A DNA stretch of 64,000 nt from Ectobacillus ponti. GTDB lineage: Bacteria; Bacillota; Bacilli; Bacillales; Bacillaceae_G. Shown one piece after another: positions 32,918-40,584 of this stretch (positions are counted from its first letter, which is position 1; the number at the start of each line of letters is the position of its first letter). Location: assembly GCF_024294785.1 (NCBI RefSeq), contig NZ_JANCLT010000003.1, positions 267,135 to 331,134 of the forward strand, written 5' to 3'. The position numbers and the translations under genes were made by a program. The notes below the pieces were generated by a model that worked only from the letters and a program-made list of their open reading frames with translations, did no database searches and had not been told where the DNA came from.

Positions 32918-32942
32918 CATCACTTTTCCTGCATGATACAAT
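32918..32942 (+). promoter_or_regulatory. Recurrent extended -10 promoter (example 2)
   Basis: ACAT, then 16 bases with TTTCCTGCATGA, then TACAATGAGG. It lies 20 bases before the start site region of the gene at 32963. Confidence 0.62.
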
Positions 32943-32962
32943 GAGGAAAATGGAGGGGGACT

Positions 32963-33274
32963 ATGGAGTATATTGTATTTTATGGAACGATACTTCTCAT
33001 CATTGGCGGGGCAATCTTTTTATTCATCAAGGCGGATTCGCCCAAAATTAAAGCAAAACATCTGTCAGGAGTAATTGTCGGTTTAGGGCTCAACATATTT
33101 ACAAGTCCACTGGCCTTTTTCATTGGTGGAATGGCAACAGACCCACCAGACAGCACAATGCTGGATTTCTGGAAGGGATTTCTCTTCATTCAGGCTATCC
33201 CGCTCCTCATTCTGCTTGCTTTTTTGGTCATGTGGTGGATTCGTAAGAGCAAGGAAAATAAAGACCTGACATGA
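32963..33274 (+). CDS. Three-helix membrane protein
   Basis: The 103-residue protein has three hydrophobic helices (about 4-22, 33-56 and 72-92) and a basic C-terminus, RKSKENKDLT. The ATG follows AATGGAGGGGGACT at good distance and a recurrent-type promoter lies just upstream. Family unknown. Confidence 0.75.
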   Translation: MEYIVFYGTILLIIGGAIFLFIKADSPKIKAKHLSGVIVGLGLNIFTSPLAFFIGGMATDPPDSTMLDFWKGFLFIQAIPLLILLAFLVMWWIRKSKENKDLT

Positions 33275-33380
33275 ATCCAATATGCAGTCACAATCCCCGC
33301 AGGCACGTCTATCCTCTCAGGAGTATAATAGCAATATAAGGCATCCAGAGTGACTCCAACAGAAAGAGGAGGGATAATTC

Positions 33381-33539
33381 ATGTTCAATCGCAAGGTGGC
33401 GCTAGTGCTTTATGGTGTTGGCATGGTTGGCTTGCTCGTTACGAAGGCATCTGTTGAACTTGTTGCCGGCTTTTTTGCAATCATTGCAAGTTCAGAGATG
33501 ATGCTGCAGCAGCAAAAGAAAGAACTGCAAAATAGGTAA
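33381..33539 (+). CDS. 52-residue membrane-associated protein
   Basis: The gene encodes MFNRKVALVLYGVGMVGLLV and a second hydrophobic segment (ELVAGFFAIIASSEMM), ending in a charged helix QQQKKELQNR. ATG 33381 is preceded by AGAGGAGGG at good distance, and GAGTATAATAG about 55 bases upstream is a likely -10. Function unknown. Confidence 0.7.
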   Translation: MFNRKVALVLYGVGMVGLLVTKASVELVAGFFAIIASSEMMLQQQKKELQNR

Positions 33540-33698
33540 TAGGTAAGGTGGTCTTCTTCTTGATAGGGAGGTTTTTTGACTTGTTCAAAACATTCGGACA
33601 TCTTCTGGATTCAAGTGGTATAATGACGACAAAGTGCGTTCTGTATGAAAGCACAGGGTTGTTCATTATATTACGGGGAGACAGGGGAGAGGAACAGC

Positions 33699-34085
33699 AT
33701 GGACTACAACCATCCTGAAATCAAAAAGACGAAGCGGAAAGTGGGAATTGTTCTACTTGGCATAACAGTGTCTCTCGTAGGGGTACTGTATTGGGCATTT
33801 TATAGCATGTACAGGCTGCCAACAGGGGAGAAAATTGCAGAAGTAAAGTCCCCGGACGGGACATATACCTTGCGGGCATATCTTTCTAACGGTGGAGCAA
33901 CGACCAGTTATGCCATCCGTGGTGAGTTGGTTTGGAACAACCGCACGTATTTTAAGACGAAAAACGTCTATTGGAATTACCGAGAAGAGAACGCGACCAT
34001 TGTCTGGCAGGACAAGGATACTGTTGCCATCAACGGACATACGTTGGACATGCCAAATGAGGTGTACGACTTTAGGAAGCAGTGA
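33699..34085 (+). CDS. DUF5412 family protein
   Basis: The 128-residue protein has one N-terminal transmembrane helix (about 14-35) and an extracellular domain with SPDGTYTLRAYLSNGGATTSYAIRGEL, NVYWNYREENATIVWQDKDTVAINGHTLDMPNEVYDFR. These strings are characteristic of DUF5412, found widely as small Bacillus membrane proteins of unknown function. The ATG at 33699 follows GGGAGAGGAACAGC; a longer frame from 33645 lacks a site. A terminator follows within 35 bases. Confidence 0.82.
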   Translation: MDYNHPEIKKTKRKVGIVLLGITVSLVGVLYWAFYSMYRLPTGEKIAEVKSPDGTYTLRAYLSNGGATTSYAIRGELVWNNRTYFKTKNVYWNYREENATIVWQDKDTVAINGHTLDMPNEVYDFRKQ

Positions 34086-34115
34086 CCCGCAGGGCTGCTA
34101 TTGATACAAATGAGC

Positions 34116-34147
34116 AGAGGGGGCGATGTGATTGCCTCCCTTTTTCG
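34116..34147 (+). terminator. Terminator of the DUF5412 gene
   Basis: GAGGGGGC (34117-34124) and GCCTCCC (34134-34140) pair and are followed by TTTTT. It reaches to the stop of the convergent gene. Confidence 0.75.
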
Positions 34148-34148
34148 T

Positions 34149-34319
34149 TTACAAGCCGCCGTCGGATGATGAATCCGGTGGTACAGGGTTAATTCCATTT
34201 CTTTGCATCTCCTGCAACTCTCGCTCGGTCAAAGTGCGGGAAGAAGTACTGCCACTAAATCCACGTACCAATCCGATAATGACTGCCGTACCGATAATAC
34301 CCACAGCGATCCAGAACAT
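34149..34319 (-). CDS. 56-residue single-helix protein
   Basis: The gene encodes MFWIAVGIIGTAVIIGLVRG, one transmembrane helix, and a short polar tail with SRTLTERELQEMQRNGINPVPPDSSSDGGL that resembles a short SHOCT-type oligomerisation helix. ATG 34319 follows AAGGAGGAAACCGT. It is convergent with the DUF5412 gene. Function unknown. Confidence 0.7.
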   Translation of the reverse strand: MFWIAVGIIGTAVIIGLVRGFSGSTSSRTLTERELQEMQRNGINPVPPDSSSDGGL

Positions 34320-34480
34320 ACGGTTTCCTCCTTCTTGCGGCATATGTCCGCTTCCTATTATATTCCGCCAGCCGTACCTATAATCCTCTCTTTGTCTGTC
34401 AATGTGGTGCATGAAGGGCAAGGATAAACAGTTGTAAACGCGAGGGGGTTGCCAGAAATGTCGTTACAAAACCTCTGTTA

Positions 34481-34505
34481 CATCCAGTTTCCTGCATGTT
34501 ATAAT
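34481..34505 (+). promoter_or_regulatory. Recurrent extended -10 promoter (example 3)
   Basis: ACAT, 16 bases containing TTTCCTGCATGT, then TATAATTAGG, aligned with the other members of this promoter group. Confidence 0.6.
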
Positions 34506-34538
34506 TAGGTAAAATGTACAGGAAAAGGAGATAAGGGC

Positions 34539-34976
34539 ATGAAACACAAGACCTGGCTTGCTGCTTTATCCATCACAGCCGCTCTTTTATCGACGGGTTG
34601 CTCGAATTCAAAGGCTTCTGTAACGGGGATAGATGGCTTGCAGTACATAAAAGAAAAGAGTTCGTACACCGTGAAGGAAGACCAGTTTTTTCTTGCCAAT
34701 GTCGTCCTGAAGAATACCAGCAAGGAGCCCACCAAGTTCCATATTAAACTCCAATTTGAAGATCAAGAGGTACAGAAGTTGCTTGGCGACCTTGTGTATG
34801 GGAAGGTCGTAGCATCAGAGGGACAGACCTTTACACTGGAAGCAGGTAAAGAGTATGTGTACGGCTACACCGAGAAACTCCCTGCTGCGTTTCCGCAAGA
34901 GTTGAAAGATGAACTCAAGAAGGTAAAGATTACGTTATATGACGACGATGATAACAAACAGGTGATTGGAGAGTAA
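34539..34976 (+). CDS. Small lipoprotein
   Basis: The 145-residue protein has a lipoprotein signal with lipobox LLSTGC (Cys at 21) and a domain that looks like a beta-sandwich of the DUF4352 type: SYTVKEDQFFLANVVLKNTSKEPTKFHIKLQFED, where a small extracellular domain follows conserved N-K-P spacing. Assignment to a family is tentative. ATG follows AAAAGGAGATAAGGGC. A recurrent-type promoter lies 35 bases upstream. Confidence 0.78.
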   Translation: MKHKTWLAALSITAALLSTGCSNSKASVTGIDGLQYIKEKSSYTVKEDQFFLANVVLKNTSKEPTKFHIKLQFEDQEVQKLLGDLVYGKVVASEGQTFTLEAGKEYVYGYTEKLPAAFPQELKDELKKVKITLYDDDDNKQVIGE

Positions 34977-35134
34977 AGAATTCCTCTGAATGATTGAACA
35001 TGCCTAATCCTTGCCTGAAAGTGGGGAGGTATAGGCTGTGTTGCGTGGAATAACAAATAGAAATGGACAAGCCAGCATAGACTGATAGCATCAGGCATTT
35101 GGATAGACTGATTGCATAACAGGAGGTGCAAGGT

Positions 35135-35422
35135 ATGAAGAAGAAACTCGGTTTGGCGCTGTGCGTTGCGGGTGTGCTCATGTCAGCAATGGTTTTCGCG
35201 GAAGGAAGTACGGCGCAGGGCGTAGCAACATCGCAACAAAGCCAGAAGGGGCCAGTGAAGGTGTCACAAGATCAGACGCTGGTAATCACCATTGAAGAAC
35301 AAGATGCGGTAGAGCATTCCGCTGTACAGGAAGGTGTTGTCACACGACAGGACGGCTCAAAATTCCTGTTCTTTAAGGGAAACTCGACGTTGGCTCAGTT
35401 AGGACTTCTTCCTGTGCGGTAA
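35135..35422 (+). CDS. Small secreted protein
   Basis: The 95-residue protein has a clear signal peptide (MKKKLGLALCVAGVLMSAMVFA, cleavage likely after VFA) and then a short polar domain with QTLVITIEEQDAVEHSAVQEGVVTRQDGSKFLFFKGN. No lipobox. ATG 35135 follows AGGAGGTGCAAGGT. It ends near a bidirectional terminator. Function unknown. Confidence 0.72.
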   Translation: MKKKLGLALCVAGVLMSAMVFAEGSTAQGVATSQQSQKGPVKVSQDQTLVITIEEQDAVEHSAVQEGVVTRQDGSKFLFFKGNSTLAQLGLLPVR

Positions 35423-35471
35423 GGTGGGGCTGTGTGGTTTTCCTTTTGGGAATGTCTGTCCTTTTGGAAAA

Positions 35472-35504
35472 GCAAGAAGACGGCTCAAATCCATTGAGTC
35501 GTCT
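35472..35504. terminator. Bidirectional terminator, homologous to the one at 38,345
   Basis: AAGACGGCTCAA (35474-35485) and TTGAGTCGTCTT (35491-35502) form a nearly perfect 12-bp stem followed by TTTCTG. The same hairpin with flanks recurs at about 38338-38372. Confidence 0.82.
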
Positions 35505-35518
35505 TTTTCTGTTTCCTA

Positions 35519-35920
35519 TCACTTTCCTTCGCTACCAGAGAGTTGCCGCTTCGTTTCCGCGTCAAATACAGCAGTCTTCACCTCGCCTTGAGGAGAGACA
35601 GACACATATACATACACTTGACGGTTGGGATGGATACCGTCACCGCCAACTCTGTTCAGAGATGCCTGTGAAAGAATGGCGTTGACGTCCTTATAGGTTG
35701 CCAATTTCCGTATGTTCTTCTTTGCATTCGGGTATTCGCTGTACTGCTGCTTGTCTAACGAACGGTAGAAAGTGTCTGCATCTCTAAATCCCATCTTTGC
35801 ATTGTCGGGATATTTGCGCCACGGCTGTTCCTGCTTTTCCGCTTGCACTTGCGGGACGTGTGGAATTGTTAGGAAAGCAAACGTGCAGGCAGAAGCAATT
35901 GCCAGCATTCTTTTGTACAT
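35519..35920 (-). CDS. Small secreted protein
   Basis: The 133-residue protein has a signal peptide (MYKRMLAIASACTFAFLTIPHVPQVQA) and a polar domain with KMGFRDADTFYRSLDKQQYSEYPNAKKNIRKLATYKDVNAIL and VYVYVSVSPQGEVKTAVFDAETKRQL. The family is not recognised. The ATG at 35920 and a GTG three bases earlier are both plausible starts after AGGAG. Upstream is the divergent recurrent-type promoter near 36030. Confidence 0.7.
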   Translation of the reverse strand: MYKRMLAIASACTFAFLTIPHVPQVQAEKQEQPWRKYPDNAKMGFRDADTFYRSLDKQQYSEYPNAKKNIRKLATYKDVNAILSQASLNRVGGDGIHPNRQVYVYVSVSPQGEVKTAVFDAETKRQLSGSEGK

Positions 35921-36009
35921 CACTTCATCACTCCTGTTGGTAAAGCATTCGTATGTATTCTTTCTGAATGCTGTTATTTCCATGTAGCACGTTATAGAAA
36001 TTCTGGCAC

Positions 36010-36035
36010 ACATCTCTTCTTGCAAATGGTGCAAT
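36010..36035 (+). promoter_or_regulatory. Recurrent extended -10 promoter (example 4)
   Basis: ACAT, 16 bases ending AAATGG, then TGCAATAAGG, one change from the usual TACAAT. Confidence 0.55.
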
Positions 36036-36105
36036 AAGGAAAGAAGGGGCGAGGATTATAAATCATCATGTCTTTAGGGACAGCAGAACTGTAGGGGGAC
36101 TTGCA

Positions 36106-36246
36106 GTGGCAATCGTGCTGGCTGCACTGTCGGTCATTTTGGCTATGAAGGGGAGCGGGTACTGGATAGTGCTCGTCGTTCTTGCAACTATTTTGACGTT
36201 CCTTAGCGCAAATAGAGCAGACAAGATTCAGAAAACAAAGGGCTGA
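36106..36246 (+). CDS. 46-residue two-helix membrane protein
   Basis: From the GTG at 36106, six bases after GGGGGA, the frame encodes MAIVLAALSVILAMKGSGYW, a second helix (IVLVVLATILTFL) and a charged tail, SANRADKIQKTKG. The same frame is open and protein-like 16 codons further upstream (NHHVFRDSRTVGGLAVAI) but offers only ATT or ATA as starts, next to AAGGGGCGAGG. The N-terminus is therefore uncertain. Confidence 0.55.
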   Translation: MAIVLAALSVILAMKGSGYWIVLVVLATILTFLSANRADKIQKTKG

Positions 36247-36273
36247 ACTGATTTTCTTTGTCTGGTTTGTGTT

Positions 36274-36316
36274 GGTTGACGTAAAGGAACTGACAGCGGC
36301 TGCGGAATAGAAGGGT
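36274..36316 (+). repeat. Intergenic repeat, copy B
   Basis: GTTGGTTGACGTAAAGGAACTG and then GACAGCGGCTGCGGAATAG match copy A at 30527-30568. It lies about 55 bases before the 53-residue membrane protein gene. Confidence 0.7.
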
Positions 36317-36368
36317 GCAGTATGTCTAATTCTTCATGTGATGAAACAAGACAAAAGGGGGAATCACG

Positions 36369-36530
36369 TTGAAACGGTATCTATCATCACTCTGTTTCTT
36401 GCTCATTGCGGCTGTACAAATCATCGGGCATTACACGGGATGGGGCATCTTCGCTTGGGGCATGACGGTTGTGTTCCTGCTGCTGGGGGCGTATTTCACG
36501 AAGTATCTGAAGAAGCCGGAGCGGGCATAA
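36369..36530 (+). CDS. 53-residue two-helix membrane protein, copy 2
   Basis: The protein MKRYLSSLCFLLIAAVQIIG, HYTGWGIFAWGMTVVFLLLG, AYFTKYLKKPERA is a close paralogue of the one at 27349. It starts with TTG at 36369, seven bases after AAAGGGGGAA. Function unknown. It stands just upstream of the broken M50 protease gene. Confidence 0.72.
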   Translation: MKRYLSSLCFLLIAAVQIIGHYTGWGIFAWGMTVVFLLLGAYFTKYLKKPERA

Positions 36531-36592
36531 AGAGCAAGCCTATCATCTTTTTTGGAAGGTTCTATTTTTCTGATGGAACAGGGGGGATTAGA

Positions 36593-37056
36593 TTGTTAAA
36601 TGAGGTGGTATCCAGCGGCGGCTTTCTGTTCATGGTGCTGTTGTTTTACTCCGTTGCTGTTCCCGTAAGCGTTCTGCTACATGAGGTGGGACATGGCATT
36701 CCCAAACGAAAAGATGTTTTAGGGTGGGCCGGCTCCGCTTTTACCTTCGCTGGTCGTATATGGGTTGTTGTATAGAGCAGGGATATTTGCGAAGGGGTCA
36801 GAAGATGATTGTGTCTGCTGCGGGACCTGTTACTTCTCTGCTGTTTGCCCTTTTATGTATGGGTGCAACTCTATGGGTGCAGCAAGGAGAATGGCGCTCG
36901 TTCTTTCTTGGAGTTGCTATATTCCATTTCCGTCAGTTATTGGTGACGATCATTCCCGTTTCCTATCCTCGCTGGAGGGGGTCATATGGCGGAACGGCGT
37001 CGGACGGGTTACAAATATTGAGACACTTTAGAAGGGGAGAGATGGGTAAAATGTGA
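36593..37056 (+). pseudogene. Frameshifted M50-type membrane metalloprotease
   Basis: The 5' frame starts with TTG at 36593 after AGGGGGGA and encodes a helix followed by the zinc motif HEVGH (36680-36694), then stops at 36775. A second, overlapping frame encodes the expected continuation: a GRLRFYLRWSYMG segment, a MIVSAAGPVTSLLFALLCMG helix and a last part with SDGLQIL, typical of site-2-protease relatives. The shift must lie near 36690-36720, just after HEVGH. Unless the sequence has an error here, the gene is inactive. Confidence 0.75.
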
Positions 37057-37142
37057 CTGTTGCTGTTGGATGTCATAATGCGTCCGAAATTTCCAGGCAG
37101 TGGACATGGGCTGCACACTTATAACTAGGGAGGATGCTGGTT

Positions 37143-37853
37143 GTGATTTTACATACAGAGGTTTTGGGGAATGGAGAACCGATGCTGTTTCTACATACAG
37201 CGTTACAGACAGGAATAACTGATTTCGAATATCAGAGAGAGTATTTTAAAAGCGCATACACCGTCATTCTTCCTGACTTGAGAGGTCACGGGAAATCCGT
37301 CACCAATGAATTATCAGACTTCTTTTCCAATTCGGCAGAAGATATACGGGATACGCTGGACCATCTTGGGCTGCAGTCCGTCCACATTGTCGGATGCTCT
37401 GTGGGTGCTCTAGTCGGCCTGGCTTTCAGTAAGAGGTATCCCCAACGTGTAAAGACGCTTACGCTATCCGGAATTCTGCCGGAACAGCCTGCGAATTGGC
37501 TAGAACTGCATAAGGCAGAGGTGGCCCGTCAGTCTGCGATTGTGCAAAATGAGCAGGTCACTGCATACTTCAATTTTCTTCATGGCGAAGGATGGGAGCA
37601 ACTTCTTGAGATTGGGGAGAATGCTGGCTGGTATCCGTTTGAGGAAACACGAGACTTAACAGGCTTAACGATGCCGGTGTTGTATATGGTTGGGGAAGGG
37701 AATGCAGCAGAAGTGAAGGGTGTAATGATATATCCCGAAATGATTGCTGACCTTCATGTATCTGTCGTTCCGTTTGCTTCACATCTGGTACATGCTGAAC
37801 AAGCGGAAGTCTATAGCAGACTTTTGGAACAGTTTTTAGAAAGAAGCAAGTGA
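37143..37853 (+). CDS. Alpha/beta hydrolase
   Basis: The 236-residue protein is a cytoplasmic alpha/beta hydrolase: PMLFLHTALQTG, VILPDLRGHGKSV, the nucleophile elbow GCSVGALVGLAFSKRYPQRV and a C-terminal His in ASHLVHAEQAEVYSRLLEQFL. The acid residue is unclear. Substrate unknown. The GTG at 37143 is nine bases after GGGAGG; an ATG at 37134 touches that site. Compared with its tiny neighbours it is a full-size enzyme. A normal terminator was not obvious after it. Confidence 0.85.
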   Translation: MILHTEVLGNGEPMLFLHTALQTGITDFEYQREYFKSAYTVILPDLRGHGKSVTNELSDFFSNSAEDIRDTLDHLGLQSVHIVGCSVGALVGLAFSKRYPQRVKTLTLSGILPEQPANWLELHKAEVARQSAIVQNEQVTAYFNFLHGEGWEQLLEIGENAGWYPFEETRDLTGLTMPVLYMVGEGNAAEVKGVMIYPEMIADLHVSVVPFASHLVHAEQAEVYSRLLEQFLERSK

Positions 37854-38007
37854 TAGCCAGTTGCTTCGGCAGTATGGTACCGCACGGGCTGTTTACACGA
37901 GGTGTTGGAGGCGACTGTACCCTTTGTATGAAGAGAATTCCTCACATTGAGGCATATCTGGTTGCGCCCTCCTACATAAAAGGGGATATAGCAGAAATTC
38001 CGGCAAA

Positions 38008-38032
38008 TATCGCTTTTCTTGAATGATACAAT
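38008..38032 (+). promoter_or_regulatory. Recurrent extended -10 promoter (example 5)
   Basis: ATAT, 16 bases with TTTTCTTGAATGA, then TACAATGAG, about 23 bases before the coding start of the next gene. Confidence 0.58.
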
Positions 38033-38054
38033 GAGAAAAAGGAGGCGATCTTGC

Positions 38055-38276
38055 ATGTCAAAGGCTGAAAAAGCACTTTGTTATATCATCTCTGTCTTAT
38101 TTCCGCCAGTGGGCTTCGTGCTGTTTCTCGTTTGGATGGGCAACCAAAATGCGGAGAAGCGCACATTGGGAATACGTGCGGCTCTGGTATCGCTGGCGGT
38201 TGTGTTGCTCTTTGTTGTGGTCGGGATTGCCTCGTATTACGCCGTTGATACGACAGTTGAAGTGATTACCAAGTAA
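38055..38276 (+). CDS. Small two-helix membrane protein
   Basis: The 73-residue protein begins MSKAEKALCYIISVLFPPVGFVLFLVWM and has a second helix at about 43-62. The layout, with PPVG in the first helix and a basic loop NQNAEKRTLGI, is like Pmp3/YqaE-like or small DUF membrane proteins, not assigned. ATG 38055 follows AAGGAGGCGATCTTGC. Confidence 0.72.
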   Translation: MSKAEKALCYIISVLFPPVGFVLFLVWMGNQNAEKRTLGIRAALVSLAVVLLFVVVGIASYYAVDTTVEVITK

Positions 38277-38330
38277 CCATCTCTCTGGAAAGGAAATTTG
38301 AGAGAGAATGCTAGGTAGCCCTGTCCTGCG

Positions 38331-38412
38331 GGAAAGCAAGGAGGCGGTTCGAGTTCATTGAGCCGTCTTTGTCTGTCTTTCCTACCTTGCTTGCGCTGCC
38401 AAAGAAACTCTC
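38331..38412. repeat. Degenerate copy of the 35.46-35.55 kb segment
   Basis: GGAAAGCAAGGAGGCGG, then a CATTGAGCCGTCTTTGTCTGT hairpin arm and the following 30 bases align with the terminator and the last codons of the secreted protein gene at 35519. The rest of that gene is absent here, so this is a decayed 3' end with its terminator. Confidence 0.55.
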
Positions 38413-38544
38413 CTTGTATATCCCCTTCTACTGCATATAGACATTCTTTAGGCTGGCTGTGTATGTGCATGCGGTATGCACAAAATCTTACTCCCAGTAC
38501 GACTACGGTTATGGTAGAATTATCCAAAAGGGGGTAGGGGTTCT

Positions 38545-39249
38545 ATGGAGTTGCAAACACAACGAGTCTCGTATGTACGAGCCATTGACAAAGGGGAAAG
38601 CCTTTGGAAGATGCTTCTGTATCTCGCTATTGTATACACAATCTTCTCCATTGGCGACATATTAAACCAATCTACATACATGTATCCTAGTGTTTGGAAA
38701 ATGAAGAGTGGCGTTGTCATTCTGCTGTACAGTTTTGTGTACAGACCTGCGAGACGGATGTACGTACACGCGTTCAATGTGTCTGTTATGAAAAAATGGA
38801 GTACATATGGTTGGATGTTAGGCGTATATGTGACTTTTTTCGCACTCAATCATGTGTTTTTTAAGTATGATATTTTCATGAACGATTGGACTGTAAAGAA
38901 CTACAATTTAGGAATTAGAAGCATGTACATTACGCCGCAAGTATTCGGATTATATGCTTTCACATCCGTTCTGCTATTCCCTGTTTGGGAAGAACTCATT
39001 ATGCGGGTGTACACGACTGTATTCCTATCAAGATGGCTTCCTCTTTGGACAGCGGCTATTTTGCAGGCCGTCATTTTTGGGTCCTTGCATCAGGATAGTC
39101 CTGTGCTGGACGGTCTGTTTGCTTTACTAGCATTCTTCCTTTGGTACAGAACGAAATCCATTCTACCGGCTATTATTGTTCATATGCTGTTCAACTTGCA
39201 TAGCGGGTTATTGATGTTTTATAACTTAGACTTTGTACCGAGATGGTAA
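38545..39249 (+). CDS. CPBP family intramembrane metalloprotease
   Basis: The 234-residue protein has about six transmembrane helices and the CPBP (Abi/CAAX) signature: E149-E150-L-I-M-R154 (motif 1), FGSLH with H182 (motif 2) and HMLFNLHS (motif 3). These Glu and His residues form the active site of the Rce1-type family. In bacteria such proteins have been tied to bacteriocin self-immunity and processing of membrane peptides. ATG 38545 follows AAAGGGGGTAGGGGTTCT. A decayed copy of its 5' end is at 25651. Confidence 0.87.
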   Translation: MELQTQRVSYVRAIDKGESLWKMLLYLAIVYTIFSIGDILNQSTYMYPSVWKMKSGVVILLYSFVYRPARRMYVHAFNVSVMKKWSTYGWMLGVYVTFFALNHVFFKYDIFMNDWTVKNYNLGIRSMYITPQVFGLYAFTSVLLFPVWEELIMRVYTTVFLSRWLPLWTAAILQAVIFGSLHQDSPVLDGLFALLAFFLWYRTKSILPAIIVHMLFNLHSGLLMFYNLDFVPRW

Positions 39250-39351
39250 TATGTAGCCTTTGGTATAGAAAGCAGGTCAACCGGCAGCCACTTATTTGAT
39301 TCGGATGCACTGAAGTGTCGGAATGTTCCGTCATCTCCTCTTTCCTTATGC

Positions 39352-39357
39352 TATAAT
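39352..39357 (+). promoter_or_regulatory. -10 element TATAAT of the next gene
   Basis: TTTCCTTATGCTATAATGAAAGG resembles the recurrent promoter group. It lies 24 bases before the start at 39381. Confidence 0.5.
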
Positions 39358-39380
39358 GAAAGGAAAAGGGAGGAACTGCC

Positions 39381-39629
39381 ATGAGATATGAATTCACAGA
39401 CGATGCCATCATCTTGTCTCCTTTGCTGTCAAAGGTTGTGCTGCAGAAAGAGGAGATTACGGGTGTTTCCATGCCAACCGACTATGCGCCGGCCAACGGT
39501 ATACTTGTCGGCTCCATTCAATATGGGATGGATGCGGTCATGATTCACACGAACAGAGGCAACTTCTACTTCTACACGGGTACGCCGCAAGCCTTTATGA
39601 AGAAGGCACAGGACTTTTTTACGGTATAG
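39381..39629 (+). CDS. Small soluble protein, possibly PH-like
   Basis: The 82-residue protein MRYEFTDDAIILSPLLSKVVLQKEEITGVSMPTDY...NRGNFYFYTGTPQAFMKKAQDFF is soluble with alternating beta strands ending in one helix, the pattern of a bacterial PH domain, which would explain the paired strands of KEEITGV and VMIHTNRGNFYFYT. No family is certain. ATG 39381 follows AAGGGAGGAACTGCC. Confidence 0.65.
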   Translation: MRYEFTDDAIILSPLLSKVVLQKEEITGVSMPTDYAPANGILVGSIQYGMDAVMIHTNRGNFYFYTGTPQAFMKKAQDFFTV

Positions 39630-39687
39630 TGGACAGCCCTTCTGCCAACGGGAGGGCTTTGCTATTTTCAGGGGGGGAGAAGCACAT

Positions 39688-40038
39688 ATGGTTCACAACA
39701 TGGGGTTGTATGGTGAATACTTCCATGCCATCCGGCAGCGAAAGAAGTTATATGAAGTCCGGCTATATGACGAAAAGAGACGAGCCATTTCTGTCGGCGA
39801 TACCATTGAGTTTCTGGAAGTGCCGGAAGGAAGCCAGTTGCTGCGGGTCAAGGTGTTGGGGCTGCGCCGATACGACACCTTTAGAGAAATGTACGAAGAC
39901 ATCCCATTTGCGCTGTTTGACTGTGAGGATTGGACAATGGAGGAAATGGTGCAAGGAACATATGATATTTACTCTCCGGAGCAAGAGAGACAGTGGGGCG
40001 CGCTTGCAATCCGCATTGAGCCGGTGGCAGAGAACTGA
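39688..40038 (+). CDS. ASCH domain protein
   Basis: The 116-residue protein matches the ASCH (PUA-like) fold: HNMGLYGEYFHAIRQRKKLYEVRLYDEKRRAISVGDTIEFLEVPEGSQLLRVKVLGLRRYDTFREMYEDI. The G-x-K-x-x-E-x-R-L-x-D-x-K-R pattern and the GDxIxF motif are diagnostic. ASCH proteins probably bind RNA, and a few hydrolyse N4-acetylcytidine; here the role is unknown. ATG 39688 follows GGGGGGGAGAAGCACAT. Confidence 0.85.
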   Translation: MVHNMGLYGEYFHAIRQRKKLYEVRLYDEKRRAISVGDTIEFLEVPEGSQLLRVKVLGLRRYDTFREMYEDIPFALFDCEDWTMEEMVQGTYDIYSPEQERQWGALAIRIEPVAEN

Positions 40039-40185
40039 TTGCGGATTGTCTTCTCGCATTGGTAAGCCTGTATTCGCAGAGTTTTTCGTTTCATTGCAGA
40101 CCAGGTTGTTGGGATTACATATGACTGAAATAAAGCCTTTTCTCCACTTTTTTTGGGGGGGGCTGTTTGATAAGGGGGACACATG

Positions 40186-40530
40186 ATGAAAGTGGAACTT
40201 TCAAGATTCAAGGTGAAAGAAGGAAAGAGCCAGCGAGTAGATGAGTGGATGGCGATGCTGAATGAGCATATGGACCATGTTTTGCTCACGCTGCAGGACG
40301 AAAAGATGTATGTAGAAACGATCTTTCGCGAAAAGCGGGAGGACGGCGAGTATCTGTATTGGTACTCTGTGCAGGGAGAAGGTGGCATTCAGGTCGAGCA
40401 GTCTTCTCACGAGGTGGACCAGAAGCATTTGGCATTCTGGTATGAGTGTATTGATGAGGACGTGCCGCATGTGGACATGGAAACTCAAGTGGTTATGATT
40501 CCTGAGCATATTAGGGCGGTTATGGAGTAA
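40186..40530 (+). CDS. DUF6176 family protein
   Basis: The 114-residue soluble protein MKVELSRFKVKEGKSQRVDEWMAMLNEH...YVETIFREKREDGEYLYWYSVQGEGG...HLAFWYECIDE fits DUF6176, whose structure is a ferredoxin-like alpha/beta dimer similar to antibiotic-biosynthesis monooxygenases. No function is known. Two adjacent ATG codons exist (40183 and 40186); the second has the better distance (six bases) from GGGGGA. Confidence 0.78.
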   Translation: MKVELSRFKVKEGKSQRVDEWMAMLNEHMDHVLLTLQDEKMYVETIFREKREDGEYLYWYSVQGEGGIQVEQSSHEVDQKHLAFWYECIDEDVPHVDMETQVVMIPEHIRAVME

Positions 40531-40584
40531 TCGGACAGGAAAAACGAAATACAGAGAAGCGTGACAAACAAAGGAGGGTTCATC

